The translations under genes and the position numbers were made by a program. A model generated the notes under the pieces. That model had not been told where the DNA came from. It made no database searches and saw nothing but the letters and a program-made list of their open reading frames with translations. Below, piece by piece: positions 16,616-24,267 of a DNA stretch of 50,365 nucleotides (positions within the stretch are counted from its first letter, which is position 1; each line of letters opens with the position of its first letter). Location: positions 1 to 50,365 of the forward strand of contig CAJUKT010000094.1 in assembly GCA_910587255.1 (NCBI GenBank), given 5' to 3'. The stretch comes from an uncultured Oscillospiraceae bacterium. Its GTDB lineage: Bacteria > Bacillota > Clostridia > Oscillospirales > Oscillospiraceae.

Positions 16616-17665
16616 ATGCGCATCATCGTGGATGCAATGGGCGGGGACAACGCGCCCCAGGCGCCGGTACAGGGCGCGCTACAGGCAATTAAGGAGTATG
16701 GCGTGGAAGTGGTACTGGTGGGCCGGGGGGAGGAGATTTTGGAGGCCCTTCAAAAAGAGGGGGTGGCCGAGCTGCCCCAGGGCCTGTCCATCACCCACGC
16801 CGACCAGGTGGTGGAGATGTGCGACAATCCTGCCACCGCCTTTAAAGAGAAAAAGGACTCCTCCCTCACCGTGGGCCTGAACCTGCTGAAAAGCGGGGAG
16901 GGGGACGCCTTTGTGTCTGCTGGGTCCACGGGGGCGCTGCTGTCCGGGGCGACGCTTTTGGTAAAGCGGATCAAGGGCATACGCCGGGCGGCCATGGCGC
17001 CGGTGGTGCCCACCGGCGGGGGCGGCTCGGTGCTCATCGACTGCGGGGCTACCGCCGAGGGCACGCCGGAATTTCTGCTCCAGTTCGCCTTTATGGGCAG
17101 CTACTACGCAGAGCGGGTGCTGGGGCGGCCGGAGCCCCGGGTTGGGCTGCTGAACATCGGCGCGGAGCCCTCCAAGGGAACCGGCCTTCAGCGGGAGGCG
17201 TACCAACTCCTCCAAAAGGCCAAGGAGGAGGGCCGCATCAACTTCGTGGGCAATGTGGAGGCCCGGGAGGCGGTGGAGGGCGCCGTGGATGTGATTGTGT
17301 CGGACGGGTATTCGGGAAATATCTTCCTCAAGGCGGTGGAGGGCGCGGGACTGTTTCTCAGCCGTGAGATGAAGAAGATGTTCATGAAAAATTTCAAGAC
17401 CAAGATTGCGGCCCTGCTGATGAAGGACGGACTGCGGGACTTTAAAAAGCTGCTGGACGCCAACGAGGTGGGGGGCACGGCGCTGCTGGGCATTTCCCGG
17501 CCGGTGATCAAGGCCCATGGCTCGTCCAACGGCTACGCCATGAAGAACGCCATCCGCCAGGCGGTGGAGTTCAGCCGCTCCGGCATCGTGGAGGACATCA
17601 CGGAAAATGTGGAGCATATGCGCCTGACTGCCCGCTCTGCCGCCGCTGACGGAAGCGGAGAATGA
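16616..17665 (+). CDS. plsX: Phosphate acyltransferase PlsX
   Basis: 349 residues, beginning with the family signature MRIIVDAMGGDNAPQAPV and including FVSAGSTGALLSGA, LIDCGATAEGTPEFLLQFA and VSDGYSGNIFLKAVEG. It converts acyl-ACP to acyl-phosphate, the first step of phosphatidic acid synthesis by the PlsX/PlsY route. The ribosome site AAGGAGG is nine bases before the ATG. It lies upstream of acpP but is separated from it by a strong promoter. Confidence 0.96.
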   Translation: MRIIVDAMGGDNAPQAPVQGALQAIKEYGVEVVLVGRGEEILEALQKEGVAELPQGLSITHADQVVEMCDNPATAFKEKKDSSLTVGLNLLKSGEGDAFVSAGSTGALLSGATLLVKRIKGIRRAAMAPVVPTGGGGSVLIDCGATAEGTPEFLLQFAFMGSYYAERVLGRPEPRVGLLNIGAEPSKGTGLQREAYQLLQKAKEEGRINFVGNVEAREAVEGAVDVIVSDGYSGNIFLKAVEGAGLFLSREMKKMFMKNFKTKIAALLMKDGLRDFKKLLDANEVGGTALLGISRPVIKAHGSSNGYAMKNAIRQAVEFSRSGIVEDITENVEHMRLTARSAAADGSGE

Positions 17666-17693
17666 CGCGACAAAAAAATTGTCAAAAATACTA

Positions 17694-17722
17694 TTGACAG
17701 TGGGCCGCAAAGCCCCTATTAT
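17694..17722 (+). promoter_or_regulatory. Strong sigma-A promoter of acpP
   Basis: Perfect TTGACA, 17-bp spacer, TATTAT (one mismatch to consensus), 36 bases before the acpP start. A short A/T-rich tract (CAAAAAAATTGTCAAAAATA) lies just upstream and could act as an UP element. Confidence 0.88.
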
Positions 17723-17758
17723 GATGATGATTAAAGCAACATAAAGGAGCTGCTCAAA

Positions 17759-17992
17759 ATGTTCGAAAAATTGTGTAAGCTGATCGCCGAGCAATTCGGC
17801 GTAGACCCTGAGACGGTCACTGCCGACTCCGCCTTTGTGGACGACCTGGGCGCGGATTCCGTGGACCTGATGGATTTATCCATGGCCTTGGAGGAGGAGT
17901 TCGGCATGGAGGAGATGGACAGCGAGGACATTGAATCCATCGTGACCGTGGGCGACCTGTACAAATACATGCAGGAGTACTTGGATATTTGA
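17759..17992 (+). CDS. acpP: Acyl carrier protein
   Basis: 77 residues, acidic, with the phosphopantetheine attachment serine in LGADSVDLMDLSMALEEEFG. It carries growing acyl chains for fatty acid synthesis and is the acyl donor for PlsX just upstream. AAAGGAGC precedes the ATG. A dedicated near-consensus promoter fits its usual high expression. It ends in YLDI, and the stop codon abuts a palindromic repeat. Confidence 0.95.
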   Translation: MFEKLCKLIAEQFGVDPETVTADSAFVDDLGADSVDLMDLSMALEEEFGMEEMDSEDIESIVTVGDLYKYMQEYLDI

Positions 17993-18153
17993 GAAGCTGT
18001 ACCAATAGCCTCAGCACCCAGCTTTACGGCCAAAATTGCCGCTGGCTGCGTTGAAAAATCTTGAAATACACAAAGTATTCCCGTGATTTTTCGCCTTGCT
18101 ACCGGCAATTTTGGCTCGCGAATCTGAATACTTCGGTTATTCGTACAGCTTCT
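17992..18153. repeat. 162-bp palindromic MITE-like element
   Basis: Two arms of about 78 bp are imperfect inverted copies of each other around a short centre. The ends are AGAAGCTGTACCAATAGCC (17992-18010) and GGTTATTCGTACAGCTTCT (18135-18153), matching 17 of 19 bases when inverted. Internal matches include GCCAAAATTGCCG / CGGCAATTTTGGC and GAAAAATC / GATTTTTC. There is no coding potential. It could be a mobile miniature element or a very long RNA hairpin in the acpP 3' region. Confidence 0.75.
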
Positions 18154-18172
18154 GAGCTTACAATTCTGAGAG

Positions 18173-18200
18173 AAAAAGCCCCGCCGAGGCGGGGCTTTTT
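18173..18200 (+). terminator. Intrinsic terminator between acpP and rnc
   Basis: A 12-bp stem (AAAAAGCCCCGC / GCGGGGCTTTTT), 4-base loop CGAG and a run of five T. Confidence 0.9.
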
Positions 18201-18218
18201 CCGTGGTGGGGGATATTT

Positions 18219-18890
18219 ATGGACGAGCTGGAGAAAAAACTGGGCTACCGCTTCCGGGACCGGGGGCTGCTGGGACACGCCATGACCCACAGCTCCTACG
18301 CCAACGAGCACCGGGGGGAGGGGCTGACCAGTAACGAACGGTTGGAATTTTTAGGCGACTCCGTGCTGGGGGTGGTGGTGGCGGACTATCTGTTCCACGA
18401 GCACCCGGACATGCCCGAGGGGGAACTGACCCGGACCCGCGCCGCCCTGGTGTGTGAAGGGAGCCTCCACGAGGTGGCCAAGGGGCTGGAGCTGGGCCGT
18501 TACCTCCGCCTTGGCAAGGGGGAGGACGCGGGAGGGGGCCGGAAACGGCCCTCCATATTGGCGGACGCCACCGAGGCCATGCTGGCCGCCGTCTATTTGG
18601 ACGGGGGGATGGAGGCGGTGCGGCCCATCATCCGCTGGCTGATTTTGGACAAGGAGCAGGAAAAGGCCGCAGACCGGGACTACAAGACCGCGCTCCAGGA
18701 GCTGGTGCAGCGCACGCCGGGGGCTGCGGTGGCATACCGCCTGGCGCGGGAGAGCGGCCCGGACCACTGCCGCAGCTTTGAGATGGAGGCGTCGGTGGAT
18801 GGGAAGGTGATCGGATCGGGCGTGGGGCGGACCAAGAAGGAAGCGGAGCAGATGGCGGCAAAGGCGGCGCTGGAAAAGCTGAATGGATAG
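18219..18890 (+). CDS. rnc: Ribonuclease III
   Basis: 223 residues. The endonuclease domain holds the signature NERLEFLGDSVLG (residues 39-51, acidic metal ligands E43 and D47) and a second acidic cluster (ADATEAMLAAVYLDGG). A double-stranded RNA-binding domain makes up the C-terminal ~70 residues (DYKTALQELVQ, GVGRTKKEAEQMAAKAALEKL). It cleaves double-stranded rRNA precursors and structured mRNAs. The ribosome site GGGGGA is six bases before the ATG. The acpP-rnc order is usual in Firmicutes. Confidence 0.96.
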   Translation: MDELEKKLGYRFRDRGLLGHAMTHSSYANEHRGEGLTSNERLEFLGDSVLGVVVADYLFHEHPDMPEGELTRTRAALVCEGSLHEVAKGLELGRYLRLGKGEDAGGGRKRPSILADATEAMLAAVYLDGGMEAVRPIIRWLILDKEQEKAADRDYKTALQELVQRTPGAAVAYRLARESGPDHCRSFEMEASVDGKVIGSGVGRTKKEAEQMAAKAALEKLNG

Positions 18891-18899
18891 GGGATGGCA

Positions 18900-19460
18900 A
18901 TGAAGGCAGAGCGGCAATGGGGCAAGGGCGGCTATATTATGCGGCTGGCGAGGCCGGATGACGCGGAAAGATACTATGCCCAGAATTATGATCCCTTGGA
19001 CCCGGAGGTGGCCAGATTGACGGGCTGCAAGGAGAGCTTTTCCAAAGAGGAAGTGGTCTCCTTCTTTATGAAGTCAATTGAGGACGGCAGCCGGTATTTT
19101 TTCCTGGTGATTTCCCCTGACGGCGACATCATTGGGGAGAGTGTAATCAATGAGATTGACTGGGATTTGCGGTGTGCAAATTTTCGCATCGGCATTTACC
19201 AGGCGACCGAGAGAGGAAAAGGAATCGGGACTTGGATGATAGAGACGACCCGTGATTTTGCCTTTGAAGAATTAAAGCTGCACCGCTTGGAGCTGGACGT
19301 ATATTCCTTTAATCCCAGGGCGGAAAGGGCGTATTTGAAGGCCGGGTTCAAGAGGGAAGGGGTGCTGCGCGACGCGGTCAAAAGCGGGGGAGAATATGCG
19401 GATGATATTTTGATGGCAATCCTGGAAACAGAATGGAGAGAGATAAAGGGGTTGCAGTAA
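18900..19460 (+). CDS. GNAT-family N-acetyltransferase
   Basis: About 186 residues from the ATG at 18900, preferred because AGGGG is six bases upstream; an ATG at 18894 lies on top of that site. The GNAT core shows FRIGIYQATERGKGIGTWMI (acetyl-CoA pyrophosphate loop ERGKGIG) and NPRAERAYLKAGFKREGVLRD, as in the RimJ/RimL-SpeG subgroup. The substrate is probably an amino group of a small molecule or protein terminus and cannot be named. It follows rnc by nine bases and may be cotranscribed. Its codon use is less GC-biased than its neighbours. Confidence 0.85.
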   Translation: MKAERQWGKGGYIMRLARPDDAERYYAQNYDPLDPEVARLTGCKESFSKEEVVSFFMKSIEDGSRYFFLVISPDGDIIGESVINEIDWDLRCANFRIGIYQATERGKGIGTWMIETTRDFAFEELKLHRLELDVYSFNPRAERAYLKAGFKREGVLRDAVKSGGEYADDILMAILETEWREIKGLQ

Positions 19461-19493
19461 TCGGCTGAACCTGCCGTACGGAAATACTATCCC

Positions 19494-19522
19494 TTGTTTT
19501 TTGCGAAAGAATTTGCTATAAT
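19494..19522 (+). promoter_or_regulatory. Sigma-A promoter of the scpAB operon
   Basis: TTGTTT, 17-bp spacer, perfect TATAAT, with the scpA start 27 bases after the -10 box. Confidence 0.8.
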
Positions 19523-19549
19523 ATTCCTGTTATGGAAGGGAGGGGAGCC

Positions 19550-20350
19550 ATGGAAGCCCCGATCTACCACCTGGACAAGGTGGTGAAGGCCAAGCAGGAG
19601 GATATGGAGGACTTTGACGGCCCCCTGGATTTGATCCTTCACCTGCTGAGCAAAAATAAAATTGAGATCCGGGATATCCAGATCTCCGAGCTGCTGGAGC
19701 AGTACCTGGCGTGGATGGCCCAGCGGGAGGAGCTGAATCTGGAGGTGGCCAGCGAGTTCGTCACCATGGCGGCCCACCTGGTCTATATTAAAACCCGGAT
19801 GCTGCTGTCCATTGACGACGAGGTGGCTATGAGCGAGATGGAAGAGCTGATGGCTGCCCTGGAGGAGCACAAGAGCCAGGAGACCTATGTGAAGATCAAG
19901 GACGTGACGGAGGAGCTCAATGGACGGTATGAATTCGGCAGGGACTACCTCCCCAAGCAGCCGGAGCCGGTAAAGGCAGAAAATGCCTACCAGTACGTCC
20001 ATGACAAGGGAGATATCTTGACGGCGATCCGCTCGGTGCTGGCCCGGACGGACAATAAGCTGCCTCCGCTGGCGGCGGCCTTTGAGGGTATTGTAGGCCG
20101 GGAGCCCTATCCGGTGGCGGACAAGGCCCGGTCTATATTGGACAGGCTTATCCAGTTTGGCGTGGCCCGTTTTAAGGCGCTGTTCAAAACAAGCCGGAGC
20201 CGGTCTGAAGTGGTGGCTACGTTTTTAGCTATTTTGGAGCTGTGCAAGGCCAACCGCATTCATCTGGCAGGGACGGCGGAGGACTGTACCGTAACCAGTA
20301 CCGTCGATGGCCTGCCGGAGGACGTGGATGTGACGGTGGAGAGCTATTGA
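19550..20350 (+). CDS. scpA: Segregation and condensation protein A (kleisin)
   Basis: 266 residues. It contains the ScpA N-terminal signature EDFDGPLDLILHLLSKNKIEIRDI, the SMC-neck-binding helix region, and LEVASEFVTMAAHLVYIKTRMLL. The C-terminal winged helix (FLAILELCKANRI) would bind the SMC head. With SMC and ScpB it forms the chromosome condensin. The start at 19550 follows AGGGGAGCC; an upstream in-frame ATG at 19532 overlaps that site. It is separated from scpB by an unusual 240-bp repeat region. Confidence 0.94.
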   Translation: MEAPIYHLDKVVKAKQEDMEDFDGPLDLILHLLSKNKIEIRDIQISELLEQYLAWMAQREELNLEVASEFVTMAAHLVYIKTRMLLSIDDEVAMSEMEELMAALEEHKSQETYVKIKDVTEELNGRYEFGRDYLPKQPEPVKAENAYQYVHDKGDILTAIRSVLARTDNKLPPLAAAFEGIVGREPYPVADKARSILDRLIQFGVARFKALFKTSRSRSEVVATFLAILELCKANRIHLAGTAEDCTVTSTVDGLPEDVDVTVESY

Positions 20351-20543
20351 GAAGAAGCGCGGAGCCGTTGCGAACAAGCGCGGATGGAGCGGAGAGAGGA
20401 CAAAAGCCCAGCCGCCGTGCAGCGGCGGCTGGTTTTGTCCGAGACGGAGTGAAGCCGCGCGCGGTGAGCAGGCGCAGCGTGACAAGAAGAAGCGCGGAGC
20501 CGCAGCGAACGGCGCGGATGGAGCGGAGAGAGGACAAAAGCCC
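20351..20543. repeat. GC-rich direct repeat in the scpA-scpB gap
   Basis: Two near-identical copies, at 20351-20409 and 20486-20543, share GAAGAAGCGCGGAGCCG, GCGCGGATGGAGCGGAGAGA and GGACAAAAGCCC, differing at a few bases and one gap. They are separated by 76 bp. Copy 1 runs into a long hairpin; copy 2 lacks the matching second arm. Purine bias is strong on the plus strand. There is no gene. Confidence 0.8.
20398..20440 (+). terminator. Long hairpin between scpA and scpB (terminator or attenuator)
   Basis: GGACAAAA pairs with TTTTGTCC, and CAGCCGCCG with CGGCGGCTG, around a five-base loop and a small internal bulge. A four-T run is inside the second arm. It may attenuate scpA mRNA, or be part of the repeat element rather than operon control. 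Confidence 0.5.
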
Positions 20544-20590
20544 GGCTGCGAGCAGACGCAGGATAACAACACAAAAGGAGGACGCCCCAC

Positions 20591-21211
20591 ATGGAATTAA
20601 AAGAGCTGGAGAGCGCCATTGAGGGCATCCTATTTGCGGCGGGGGACCCTATGGGTGTGGAGCGGCTGTGCCTTACCCTGGGGCAGGACCGGGAGACGGT
20701 GGACAGCGTGTGCCAGCGCCTGGCGGACCATTACAGCTATGAACGGCGGGGCATCCGGCTGGTGCGGCTGGAGAACAGCTGGCAGATGTGCTCCGCGCCG
20801 GAGCAGGCTGGGTATGTCCGAAAGGCGCTGGAAAACCGCAAGCCCTCCAAGCTGTCCCAGCCCGCGTTGGAGGTGCTGGCCATCATCGCCTATTTCCAGC
20901 CGGTGACCCGGGCCTATATTGAGCAGGTCCGGGGGGTGGACAGCTCATACACCGTGGGCCTTTTGCTGGAGCGGGGGCTGATCCGGGAGGCGGGCCGTCT
21001 GGCGGTGCCGGGGCGGCCTATGCAGTTTAGAACCACCAAGGATTTTCTGCGCTCCTTTGGCCTTGCCTCTCTGGAGGATCTGCCCAATCTGGCCTGCGCC
21101 AGTCAGGAAGACCTTCAGCTCACCATGGAAATGGAGTCTGCCCTGCGCCGCCTGCGGGAGGCGGAGAGCGGGCCCGCCCCTGAACCGCCGGACGGGGAGG
21201 GGGAGGCATGA
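20591..21211 (+). CDS. scpB: Segregation and condensation protein B
   Basis: 206 residues with the two winged-helix domains of ScpB: MELKELESAIEGILFAAGDP at the start and SQPALEVLAIIAYFQPVTRAYIEQVRGVDS in the second, followed by a GRPMQFRTTKDFLRSFGLASL segment. It dimerises and binds ScpA in the SMC complex. AAAGGAGG lies upstream of the ATG. It overlaps the next gene by four bases (ATGA). Confidence 0.95.
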   Translation: MELKELESAIEGILFAAGDPMGVERLCLTLGQDRETVDSVCQRLADHYSYERRGIRLVRLENSWQMCSAPEQAGYVRKALENRKPSKLSQPALEVLAIIAYFQPVTRAYIEQVRGVDSSYTVGLLLERGLIREAGRLAVPGRPMQFRTTKDFLRSFGLASLEDLPNLACASQEDLQLTMEMESALRRLREAESGPAPEPPDGEGEA

Positions 21212-21873
21212 CCTTTTTGAAGGTGCTGCTGGCGATCCTTTTGGTGCTGTGGCTTTTTTCTCTGGTGCGCATCGGCGGCAGGGTGAGCTATGGGCAGGCG
21301 GGGCTGTTCATATACCTTCTGATGGGGCCGGTAAAGCTCCAGCTGTTCCCCGCCGCAAAAGAATCAGAAGGAAATTGGAAGCCGAGGGCCAGGAAGCAAA
21401 AAAAGAAAAAAGAAAAGGGGAAACCGCCGGCGGCGGAGGGGCACAAAAAAGAGCCCCCAAAGCCCAAAGAGGATAAGCCGGGCACACTTTCCCGGCTCAT
21501 GAAGCTGCTGCCGGTGATGGGACAGGCCTGCGGGGCGCTGAAGCGGAAGATACGCGTGGATGATTTGGAGTTGGAGCTGGTCTGGGGCGGCACGGATCCC
21601 GCCGCCGCTGCTTTGAGTTACGGCAGGGCAAATGCGGCGATGGGTATGCTCTGGCCCATTTTGGACAATAATTTTAAGGTAAAGCGCCACTCGTTCAAAA
21701 TCGGCTTGGATTACGGCATCACAGAGCCGATGGCAGAGGCCCGGGCCGCCGTCACCCTGACGGTGGGCCAGATTGTAGCGCTGGGTGTGCACTACGGCGT
21801 GAAAGCGCTGGTTACTTGGATCAAAAGCGGAAGGACCCCTAGAAAAAAACAGGAGGCATTGAGTCATGAGTGA
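21208..21873 (+). CDS. DUF2953-type membrane-anchored protein
   Basis: 221 residues. An N-terminal hydrophobic helix (about 3-22, FLKVLLAILLVLWLFSLV) is followed by a short beta segment, a strongly basic Lys/Pro linker (about 50-95) and a C-terminal domain (DDLELELVWGGTDPAAAALSYG...). This pattern is that of DUF2953 proteins, which in Firmicutes sit next to gerW (ytfJ) as here. The function is unknown; a sporulation-linked envelope role is inferred from the neighbour. It overlaps scpB by four bases and gerW by eight, so the three are likely one transcript. Confidence 0.8.
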   Translation: MTFLKVLLAILLVLWLFSLVRIGGRVSYGQAGLFIYLLMGPVKLQLFPAAKESEGNWKPRARKQKKKKEKGKPPAAEGHKKEPPKPKEDKPGTLSRLMKLLPVMGQACGALKRKIRVDDLELELVWGGTDPAAAALSYGRANAAMGMLWPILDNNFKVKRHSFKIGLDYGITEPMAEARAAVTLTVGQIVALGVHYGVKALVTWIKSGRTPRKKQEALSHE

Positions 21874-22273
21874 AAACAACCATCCCATCAATGAAGTGCT
21901 TCACACCACCATGGACAAGATCCGGGAGATGGTGGACGCTAACACCGTGGTGGGCCAGCCCATCGTCACCCAGGACGGGGTGACCCTGATCCCGGTATCC
22001 CGGCTGTCCTTCGGCTTTGCCACCGGCGGCTCCGACTTCGGCAAGACCCAGAATGTGCCCAAGAATTTCGGCGGCGGCGCGGGGGCCGGGGTGAGTGTGA
22101 TTCCCATCGCGTTCCTGGTGGTGAAGGACGGCTGCGTACGGCTGCTGCCCGTGGCGCCCCCGCCGGGGGACACTGTGAGCCGGGTGGTGGACCTGGTGCC
22201 GGAAATGTTTGAGCGGGTCACCGGCTATATAGACAAAAAAACCGCCGGGGAGAGCGGGGGAGAAGCCCTGTAA
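21866..22273 (+). CDS. gerW: GerW-family spore protein (YtfJ)
   Basis: 135 residues with the GerW/YtfJ core: VVGQPIVTQDGVTLIPVSRLSFGFATGG and a Gly-rich stretch (FGGGAGAGVSVIPIAFLVV). The B. subtilis homologue is a sporulation protein needed for normal germination. The gene starts inside the end of the DUF2953 gene. Its presence is one of the signals that this organism is, or descends from, a spore former. Confidence 0.9.
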   Translation: MSENNHPINEVLHTTMDKIREMVDANTVVGQPIVTQDGVTLIPVSRLSFGFATGGSDFGKTQNVPKNFGGGAGAGVSVIPIAFLVVKDGCVRLLPVAPPPGDTVSRVVDLVPEMFERVTGYIDKKTAGESGGEAL

Positions 22274-22312
22274 CCCCGCGCCCGGATAAGGCCGGGTGGT
22301 CAAGGCCATACT

Positions 22313-22340
22313 ACTCCCATCTGACCATTCAGATGGGAGT
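22313..22340 (+). promoter_or_regulatory. Perfect hairpin covering the carboxypeptidase ribosome site
   Basis: ACTCCCATCTGA and TCAGATGGGAGT form a perfect 12-bp stem with loop CCAT, followed by GACCTTTTT. The 3' arm contains the GGGAG that serves as ribosome site for the GTG start at 22350. It may act as a terminator for the upstream operon, as a translation switch, or both. Confidence 0.65.
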
Positions 22341-22349
22341 GACCTTTTT

Positions 22350-23441
22350 GTGAAAAAATTGACCGTTGTGCTCGCCGCCGCTTTGCTGCTGTCCGCCGCA
22401 TGTCCCCCGGCCTATGGCGTGGGCTCCCACGCGTCCAGCGCTATCCTTATGGACGCATCAAGCGGCCGGGTGCTCTATGAACACAACATCCACCAGCCCC
22501 GGCTCATCGCCAGCACTACGAAGCTGCTCACCGCCCTGGTGGCGGTGGAGGAGGCGGGGGACTTGGATGAAGTAGTGAGCGTCAAAGGGGAGTGGCTGGG
22601 TAGCGAGGGTTCGTCCATCTATCTGAAGGCGGGGGAGGAGATCACCCTGCGGGGACTGCTGTACGGCCTGCTGCTTCAGTCGGGAAACGACGCGGCTATG
22701 GCCGTCGCCTGCCACACGGCGGGGAGCGAGGCGGATTTTGTGGCGATGATGAACCAAAAGGCGGCGGAGCTGGGGATGAAAAACAGCTCCTTTGCCAACC
22801 CCAGCGGGCTCAACGACGACAACCACTACTCCACCGCCTACGATATGGCGCTGCTTGCCCAGGCGTGCCTGAAAAATGAGACGGTGGCGGAGATCTGCGC
22901 CACCCGGTCCGTCACAATTGGAAGCCGCACCTTCGTCAACCATAATAAGCTGCTTTGGCGCTGTGAGGGATGCGTGGGGATGAAAACCGGGTTTACCGAA
23001 AAGGCGGGCCGAACCCTGGTGTCCGCAGCCACCAGGGACGGCCAGACCCTTATCTGCGTTACCTTAAACGATGGGGACGACTGGAACGACCACTGTAAGC
23101 TGATGGATTATGGGTTTCAAACCTATCCCCGGCAGGGGCTTTGCAAAAAGGGCGAGACACTGGGGGCGGTGGCGGTAAGGGGCAGCCTTATCCCCAGCGT
23201 GGCGGCAGTGGCGGCGGATGAGGTGGGCTATCCCCTGAAAGAGGGGGAGGCGCTGACCATGGAGGTGAAGCTGGATTCATCTGTCCAGGCCCCCTTTGCG
23301 CCAGGGACGCCGATTGGCGAGGCGGTGTGGAAAAAAGACGGCGAAATTGTAGCCCGGACGGATCTGGCGGCCCAAAATGGAGCGCAGCTGGACGTGCGGG
23401 AGCCGCTGGACTGGTGGCAGCGGCTGTGGGGCGCGGCATAA
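22350..23441 (+). CDS. D-alanyl-D-alanine carboxypeptidase (DacF/PBP5 type)
   Basis: 363 residues from a GTG start. A signal peptide (KKLTVVLAAALLLSAA...) is followed by the peptidase S11 domain with all three active-site motifs: S55-T-T-K58 (IASTTKLL), SGN (LLQSGNDAAM) and KTG (GMKTGFTEKAG). A C-terminal beta-rich PBP5-like domain starts at about residue 270. It trims the terminal D-Ala of peptidoglycan stem peptides outside the membrane. No clear C-terminal amphipathic anchor is seen. The start is chosen because it opens the signal peptide; its ribosome site lies in a hairpin. Confidence 0.92.
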   Translation: MKKLTVVLAAALLLSAACPPAYGVGSHASSAILMDASSGRVLYEHNIHQPRLIASTTKLLTALVAVEEAGDLDEVVSVKGEWLGSEGSSIYLKAGEEITLRGLLYGLLLQSGNDAAMAVACHTAGSEADFVAMMNQKAAELGMKNSSFANPSGLNDDNHYSTAYDMALLAQACLKNETVAEICATRSVTIGSRTFVNHNKLLWRCEGCVGMKTGFTEKAGRTLVSAATRDGQTLICVTLNDGDDWNDHCKLMDYGFQTYPRQGLCKKGETLGAVAVRGSLIPSVAAVAADEVGYPLKEGEALTMEVKLDSSVQAPFAPGTPIGEAVWKKDGEIVARTDLAAQNGAQLDVREPLDWWQRLWGAA

Positions 23442-23463
23442 TAAGCGGGAAGAGGTATCGGTA

Positions 23464-24156
23464 ATGGAGGAACGGCTGCAAAAGCTGCTGTCGGCGGCGG
23501 GGATTTGCTCCCGCCGCCGGGCGGAGGAGTACATACAGGCAGGGCGGGTGACGGTGAATGGGAAAACCGCCCGGCTAGGGGAAAAAGCCGATCCCAGCCG
23601 GGACCGGGTGGAGGTGGACGGCCTGCCGCTGGAGGCTCCGGCAGGATATACCTACCTGATGCTGAACAAGCCCCGGGGCTATGTCACCACCCTGTCCGAC
23701 GAGAAGGGACGAAAAACAGTGGCGCAGCTGGTGGCGGACTGCCCCGCCCGAGTGTGGCCGGTAGGGCGGCTGGATATGGATTCAGAGGGGCTGCTGCTGC
23801 TCACAGACGACGGGGCGCTGACCCACAAGCTCACCCATCCATCCCATGGGGTGGAAAAGGAGTACCGGGTGTGGGTGTCCGGGAATGTGGACCGGGCCAT
23901 ACCGATCCTGTCGGCCCCGGTGGCGGACGGGGGAGAGCTTCTTACTGCGGACCGGGTGGAGCGGACGGGGGAGCGCACCCTTAACGTGGTGATCCACCAG
24001 GGGAAAAACCGGCAGGTGCGCCGTATGTGCGCCGCCGCCGGGCTGAAGGTGGAACGGCTCCGGCGGGTGAGGGAGGGGAAGCTGCTGCTGGACGGTCTGA
24101 GGCCGGGCAGATGGCGGCCCCTTACCATGGAAGAGCTGCGGGCGCTGCGGGAATAG
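23464..24156 (+). CDS. rluB: Pseudouridine synthase RluB family
   Basis: 230 residues. An N-terminal S4 RNA-binding domain (MEERLQKLLSAAGICSRRRAEEYIQAG) precedes the catalytic domain, with YLMLNKPRGYVTT, the catalytic aspartate in VGRLDMDSEGLLLLT, and HQGKNRQVRRM. It isomerises a uridine in 23S rRNA (RluB) or a closely related site. The scpA-scpB-dac-rluB neighbourhood is typical of Firmicutes. The start at 23464 follows AAGAGG; longer in-frame forms overlap the preceding gene. Confidence 0.92.
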   Translation: MEERLQKLLSAAGICSRRRAEEYIQAGRVTVNGKTARLGEKADPSRDRVEVDGLPLEAPAGYTYLMLNKPRGYVTTLSDEKGRKTVAQLVADCPARVWPVGRLDMDSEGLLLLTDDGALTHKLTHPSHGVEKEYRVWVSGNVDRAIPILSAPVADGGELLTADRVERTGERTLNVVIHQGKNRQVRRMCAAAGLKVERLRRVREGKLLLDGLRPGRWRPLTMEELRALRE

Positions 24157-24177
24157 TGGGAAATTGCTTCAAAACCC

Positions 24178-24206
24178 TTGCAATTTCCGGGGCAAAACGG
24201 TATGAT
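24178..24206 (+). promoter_or_regulatory. Sigma-A promoter of the MurR/RpiR gene
   Basis: TTGCAA, 17-bp spacer, TATGAT. A small hairpin (CGCAGG / CCTGCG) lies between it and the start. Confidence 0.7.
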
Positions 24207-24267
24207 ACACCTATTGGGCGCAGGAATTTCCCTGCGGAGGCTAGAAAGAGAGTAGGGTTGCAGCACT

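Noticed and set aside
20242..20622. A 126-codon frame through the scpA-scpB gap
   Set aside because: It lies over the direct repeats, starts inside scpA without a ribosome site, and its Arg-rich product reflects the repeat composition.
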